NCBI GenBank assembly: GCA_910585345.1 | Contig: CAJUDS010000004.1 | Span: forward strand, 124,001-188,000 | DNA length: 64,000 bases | Origin: an uncultured Lachnospiraceae bacterium | Lineage (GTDB): Bacteria; Bacillota; Clostridia; Lachnospirales; Lachnospiraceae | Direction of reading: 5' to 3' | In this document: one piece after another, positions 60,879-64,000 of the stretch | Layout of the letters: each line of letters starts with the position of its first letter | Numbering within the stretch: the first letter of the stretch is position 1 | Made by a program: the position numbers and the translations under genes | Notes under the pieces: generated by a model | Told to the model about the DNA's origin: nothing | The model's database searches: none | What the model saw: the letters and a program-made list of their open reading frames with translations, nothing else

Positions 60879-62042
60879 TTACTGAAGATCTGCTTCCGTG
60901 TAATATCCGGAGTCAATCAACAGCTCTTTGTAGTTGTTTACATCTGCGAATACCGGCTCGCAAAGGTAAGAAGGAATGATGCCTGTACCATTGTCATAGC
61001 TTTCCGTATCGTTAACAGGCGCTTCGCCGCCCTTCATGATAGCGTCTACCATCTTCACTACCTGGGAAGCCAGTGTACGGGTATCCTTGAATACGGACAT
61101 AGACTGTTTTCCTGCGATCATGTTCTTTACGCTTGCAATGTCACAGTCCTGACCTGTGATGATCGGATATTCTCCCGTATAGTTTGCTGCCAGTGAGTTT
61201 GCCACGCCAAGCGCCGTAGAGTCGTTGGATGCCAGAACAGCGTCAAGGTTTGTACCGTCAGAGTAGTTGGATGCGATAATCGCGTCAAATCTGGACTGTG
61301 CTGCTTCTGTTGCCCAGTTTGCCGTAGCTACTTCCTCAAATGAAGTCTGACCGGATTTTACCACCAGTTTGCCGGAATCAATGTACGGCTGAAGCACATC
61401 CATAGCGCCGCCGAAGAAGAATCTTGCATTGTTGTCGCCAGGGTCGCCTGTGATCAGCTCGATGTTGAACGGGCCGTCTGCGTTTTCAAGGTCAAGCTGG
61501 TCTCTGATGTATTCGCCCTGTACCGTACCTACCATGTAGTTATCGAATGTAGCATAGTAAGAAACAGCGTCAGAGTTCATAATCAGACGGTCATAAGCGA
61601 TTACCGGAATGCCTGCTTCCTTCGCCTGTGCCAGAACGGTTCCAAGGGAATCGCCGTCGATAGAAGCGATTACCAGTAACTGGCAGCCATTGGAAATCAT
61701 ATTCTCAATCTGGGAAACCTGTGTCTGAATATCGTTGCTTGCATACTGCAAATCAACCTGATATCCTGCCGCTTCCAACTGCTCTTTCATGTTAGCGCCG
61801 TCCTGGTTCCATCTCTGCAGATCCTGCGTCGGCATTTCCACGCCGATCAGTCCGCCCTCTCCGCTTGGCGCTGCTGCTTCTTCGCCGCCTTCTGCTTCCG
61901 TTTCAGCAGGTGCAGCTTCCTCTGCCGCAGGCGCTTCTGATTCGGCAGGCGCCGTTGCGGTTTCGGAACCGCCGCCGCAGCCAACCAGCATCGCAGCTAC
62001 CATAGCAACGCTCAAGATTGTGCTTAATACTTTTCTTTTCAT
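60879..62042 (-). CDS. ChvE-like multiple sugar-binding lipoprotein
   Basis: 387 aa. Lipobox MLVGCGGGS and a long acidic Ala/Glu linker (~25-65). ChvE/XylF-type fold: LIGVEMPTQDLQRWNQDGAN, YASNDIQTQVSQIENMI, VIAYDRLIMNSDAV, FDNYMVGTVQGEYI, ELITGDPGDNNARFFFGGAM, VLASNDSTALGVANSL, ITGQDCDIASVKNMI. ChvE relatives bind glucose, galactose, arabinose or xylose; the ligand is not predictable here. GGGAGG site; extended -10 (TGGTATATT, 62091-62096) upstream, overlapped by a CAAACT/AGTTTG repeat (62104-62121). Confidence 0.95.
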   Translation of the reverse strand: MKRKVLSTILSVAMVAAMLVGCGGGSETATAPAESEAPAAEEAAPAETEAEGGEEAAAPSGEGGLIGVEMPTQDLQRWNQDGANMKEQLEAAGYQVDLQYASNDIQTQVSQIENMISNGCQLLVIASIDGDSLGTVLAQAKEAGIPVIAYDRLIMNSDAVSYYATFDNYMVGTVQGEYIRDQLDLENADGPFNIELITGDPGDNNARFFFGGAMDVLQPYIDSGKLVVKSGQTSFEEVATANWATEAAQSRFDAIIASNYSDGTNLDAVLASNDSTALGVANSLAANYTGEYPIITGQDCDIASVKNMIAGKQSMSVFKDTRTLASQVVKMVDAIMKGGEAPVNDTESYDNGTGIIPSYLCEPVFADVNNYKELLIDSGYYTEADLQ

Positions 62043-62207
62043 TTTCGTCTTTCCTCCCTATAAAATTTTGCAGCTTCTCGCTACATCCTCAATATACCAC
62101 AAACAAACTAGTAAAAGTTTGCTATATTCTGCAAATTTTTAAATGCATTTTAGGCAAAAAAACGAAGTGCTAGCATTTTTTTGTTCTAAGGCGCCGCGCT
62201 CTGCAAA

Positions 62208-62227
62208 ATTATCCTGTACAGGACAAT
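62208..62227. promoter_or_regulatory. 20-bp near-perfect palindrome
   Basis: ATTATCCTGTACAGGACAAT, one mismatched pair, just past the upstream gene's stop and ~130 bp upstream of the ChvE-like promoter. Possible operator. The rest of 62043-62207 holds the promoter and an A/T-flanked TGCTAGCA palindrome, no gene. Confidence 0.4.
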
Positions 62228-62229
62228 GC

Positions 62230-63321
62230 CTACTCTCCACGCTCTTTTGCATCGTCCGCATCACTGGCCGCATCCGTCCGCTCCGGTTCCCTTCCCGGCA
62301 TATTCAGATACACATCCTCTTTCAGATGGAAGCCGCTGCCTATAATGACCTCATCCATATTGTCCTTATAAATGCTGACCGGTTCCAGCGTCATATAAGG
62401 CACCTTGTAACTGCCGTCGTCAATGACATCCTCCGCATCCACTTCCCGGCCTTCCCCCAGCGCAATGGCGCATTCCGCCGCTTTCTGGGCCAGCTTCTCC
62501 ACCGGCTTGTACACCGTCATGATCTGCGTACCCTGTACGATTCTCTGACATGCCGCCAAATCCGCGTCCTGTCCCACCACACCCACTTTGCCTGCCAGCC
62601 GCCGCTCCGCCAGCGCCCGCACTACCGCGGTGGCGATATCATCGTTTCCGCACATAATGGCGTCAGCTTTGTCCACCATGTCCGCATGCTCATAAATATA
62701 GGCCGCTCCCAGTTCCGCCTTCCATCCGTCCGCATGCATGGTATCAATAATCTCTATGTGATGGCGCCGCATTACTCTCCGGAATCCCTTTTCCACCAGA
62801 GACACATTGTTATCCGCCAGCGGGCCGCACAACATCAGCACACTCTCAATATCTCCTCCGCCGCTGACAATACCTTCCGCCATCATCTCCCCTACCATTT
62901 CATTGTCAAATGAGATATACAGATCCACATCCGCATTCTTAATCAGCCGGTCATAAGCGATCACCTTAATTCCCGCATTTTTCGCCTTCTGCACCACACT
63001 GCTCAGTCCGTTCGAATCAATGCAGATGATGACGATCACATCCATTTTCTTATCAATAAAATATTCGATCTGCGCAATCTGCTCCTCAATATTGCCGTTG
63101 GCATTCTGTACATTGACTTCGGCTCCCATTTCCTTGGCCGTAGAGACAAATACGTCCCGGTCGCGCTGCCAGCGCTCAATCACAAAGGAATCAAAGCTCA
63201 TGCCAATCTGCAGTTTCTTTTCCGTCACATCACTCTCTTCCACCACATGTTCTTCCTGTCCCGCACATCCCGCAAGCAGCAGAAGCGATAAAAGCGCCGC
63301 CAGTAACATCCTCTTTTTCAT
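62230..63321 (-). CDS. XylF/ChvE-like sugar-binding lipoprotein, probable sensor
   Basis: 363 aa. Lipobox LLLAGCAGQ (Cys ~19). Binding-protein fold related to the next gene: LQIGMSFDSFVIERWQRDRD, NANGNIEEQIAQIEYFI, VIAYDRLIKNADVDLYISFD, MCGNDDIATAVVRAL, GVVGQDADLAACQRI. A ~35-residue Asp/Glu/Lys tail follows. Its ATG overlaps the stop of the AraC-type regulator by 4 bp. By analogy with the first sugar module it is probably the sugar sensor of a two-component system whose kinase lies beyond the window; it could also serve the importer. Confidence 0.88.
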   Translation of the reverse strand: MKKRMLLAALLSLLLLAGCAGQEEHVVEESDVTEKKLQIGMSFDSFVIERWQRDRDVFVSTAKEMGAEVNVQNANGNIEEQIAQIEYFIDKKMDVIVIICIDSNGLSSVVQKAKNAGIKVIAYDRLIKNADVDLYISFDNEMVGEMMAEGIVSGGGDIESVLMLCGPLADNNVSLVEKGFRRVMRRHHIEIIDTMHADGWKAELGAAYIYEHADMVDKADAIMCGNDDIATAVVRALAERRLAGKVGVVGQDADLAACQRIVQGTQIMTVYKPVEKLAQKAAECAIALGEGREVDAEDVIDDGSYKVPYMTLEPVSIYKDNMDEVIIGSGFHLKEDVYLNMPGREPERTDAASDADDAKERGE

Positions 63322-64000
63322 TTACTTTTCTCCTTGTATTCCGTAGGCGTTATCCCCGTGTTTTTCTTAAAGGTACGGCTGAAATAATTGGGGTCGGCGT
63401 AACCGATCTGGCTGCAGATCTCCTTCATCGACAGATCCGTGCCAAGCAGCAGCTCCTTTGCCCTGTTCATCCGGATTTCCGTTACATATTCAATAAAATT
63501 TTTTCCTGTTTCTTCCTTGAATATTTTACTGAAATAATACGGACTGATCTCCACCTCCCTTGATACATCGTCCAGTGAAATATCCTTATGATAATGTCCG
63601 TCGATAAATTTACGCGCCCGCTCCACTACGCTGACCGACTGTTGCTCCCGCTTTGCCGATACACAGCGGCAGGCGCCGCCCATCTTATCCACGAACCATT
63701 TTCTGACCTCTTCCAGACTTGACAGCCCAAGCAGCGAGGGCAGATAATCCTGGCGGCTTCGGAAATGATACACTCTGCCGCCGTTTTCGTAAGATATATG
63801 CTCAGCCCACAGTACAAATTCCAGCGCCTTCAGCTTCACATCCATCATATATTCCCCATAATTTTCTTCCATCCAGTCAAAGAAACGGTTTGCCTCTGCT
63901 ATTACACCGTTCACATCCCCTTTTTCCGTCAGCTCAAACAGCATCTTCTCATTTCCGACCGGATAATTTTCCTCATACAACACACCTATCGGAGCGTCGT
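63318..64000 (-). CDS. AraC-type response regulator, N-terminus outside window
   Basis: The frame is open to the window edge, so the GTG at 63983 is not a credible start. Visible: a helical linker region (GEYMMDVKLKALEFVLWAEH) and a C-terminal AraC HTH of ~100 residues: RARKFIDGHYHKDISLDDVS, then ISPYYFSKIFKEETGKNFIE and IGYADPNYFSRTFKKNTGIT with the final PTEYKEKSK. This is the YesN-like arrangement (receiver, linker, AraC domain), the receiver being off the right edge. Likely regulator of the ChvE-GguAB operon downstream. Confidence 0.88.
   Translation of the reverse strand, partial: DAPIGVLYEENYPVGNEKMLFELTEKGDVNGVIAEANRFFDWMEENYGEYMMDVKLKALEFVLWAEHISYENGGRVYHFRSRQDYLPSLLGLSSLEEVRKWFVDKMGGACRCVSAKREQQSVSVVERARKFIDGHYHKDISLDDVSREVEISPYYFSKIFKEETGKNFIEYVTEIRMNRAKELLLGTDLSMKEICSQIGYADPNYFSRTFKKNTGITPTEYKEKSK

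Noticed and set aside
1..64000. CRISPR array, rRNA genes or insertion sequences
   Set aside because: No regularly spaced direct repeats, rRNA-like sequence or transposase frames were found on reading both strands.

Overview
The window looks like chromosome of a Gram-positive gut clostridium, most likely family Lachnospiraceae. Reasons: the housekeeping order rimP-nusA-rnpM-L7Ae-infB-rbfA-nrnA-truB-ribF, AGGAGG-type ribosome binding sites with frequent GTG/TTG starts, several ribose/galactose-type ABC importers with linked two-component systems, and roughly even GC. Genus cannot be fixed from the sequence. Almost everything is on the minus strand. No rRNA, IS element or CRISPR array was seen; there is one tRNA.

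Left region (1-13.3 kb): one long minus-strand operon of an extracellular contractile injection system (eCIS)-type particle. Reading in the direction of transcription it runs: OmpR-like regulator, baseplate-like protein, single-TM protein, membrane cyclase-homology protein, MORN protein, TolC-like coiled-coil exported protein, large exported coiled-coil/stalk protein, Pvc16/DUF4255 cap protein, unknown protein, PAAR-like DUF4280 tip, tail sheath (running off the left edge). Tube, further baseplate parts and the AAA+ ATPase are presumably outside. Divergently (13.4-14.9 kb) lie a histidine-kinase-like ATPase and an anchored SH3b protein.

14.9-33 kb: a SARP-like response regulator, thrS, pnp and rpsO; a NlpC/P60 wall hydrolase with a candidate WalR box; a Na/Pi cotransporter with a conserved-looking small protein; then the nusA-infB operon through ribF.

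33.2-39.4 kb: a five-gene operon made of Hpt, receiver-HD-GYP-like protein, hybrid histidine kinase, MotA/ZorA-like channel and MotB/ZorB-like OmpA protein: a phosphorelay coupled to an ion-driven motor pair, the second candidate for an undescribed system. It is followed by tRNA-Glu and pcrA.

42-48 kb: orphan NMT1-type lipoprotein, ferritin-like protein, PfkB sugar kinase, and an unusual fusion of a C_GCAxxG_C_C domain to degenerate GGDEF and intact EAL domains.

48-64 kb: two sugar-import modules. The first combines a ribose/galactose-type importer (binding protein, ATPase, permease) with a membrane-anchored paralogue of the binding protein, a histidine kinase, a response regulator and a second solute-binding lipoprotein. 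The second is ChvE-GguA-GguB-like, preceded by a second binding lipoprotein and an AraC-type regulator cut by the right edge. Between them is a short AT-rich insert with an orphan ORF and a frameshifted reductase gene.
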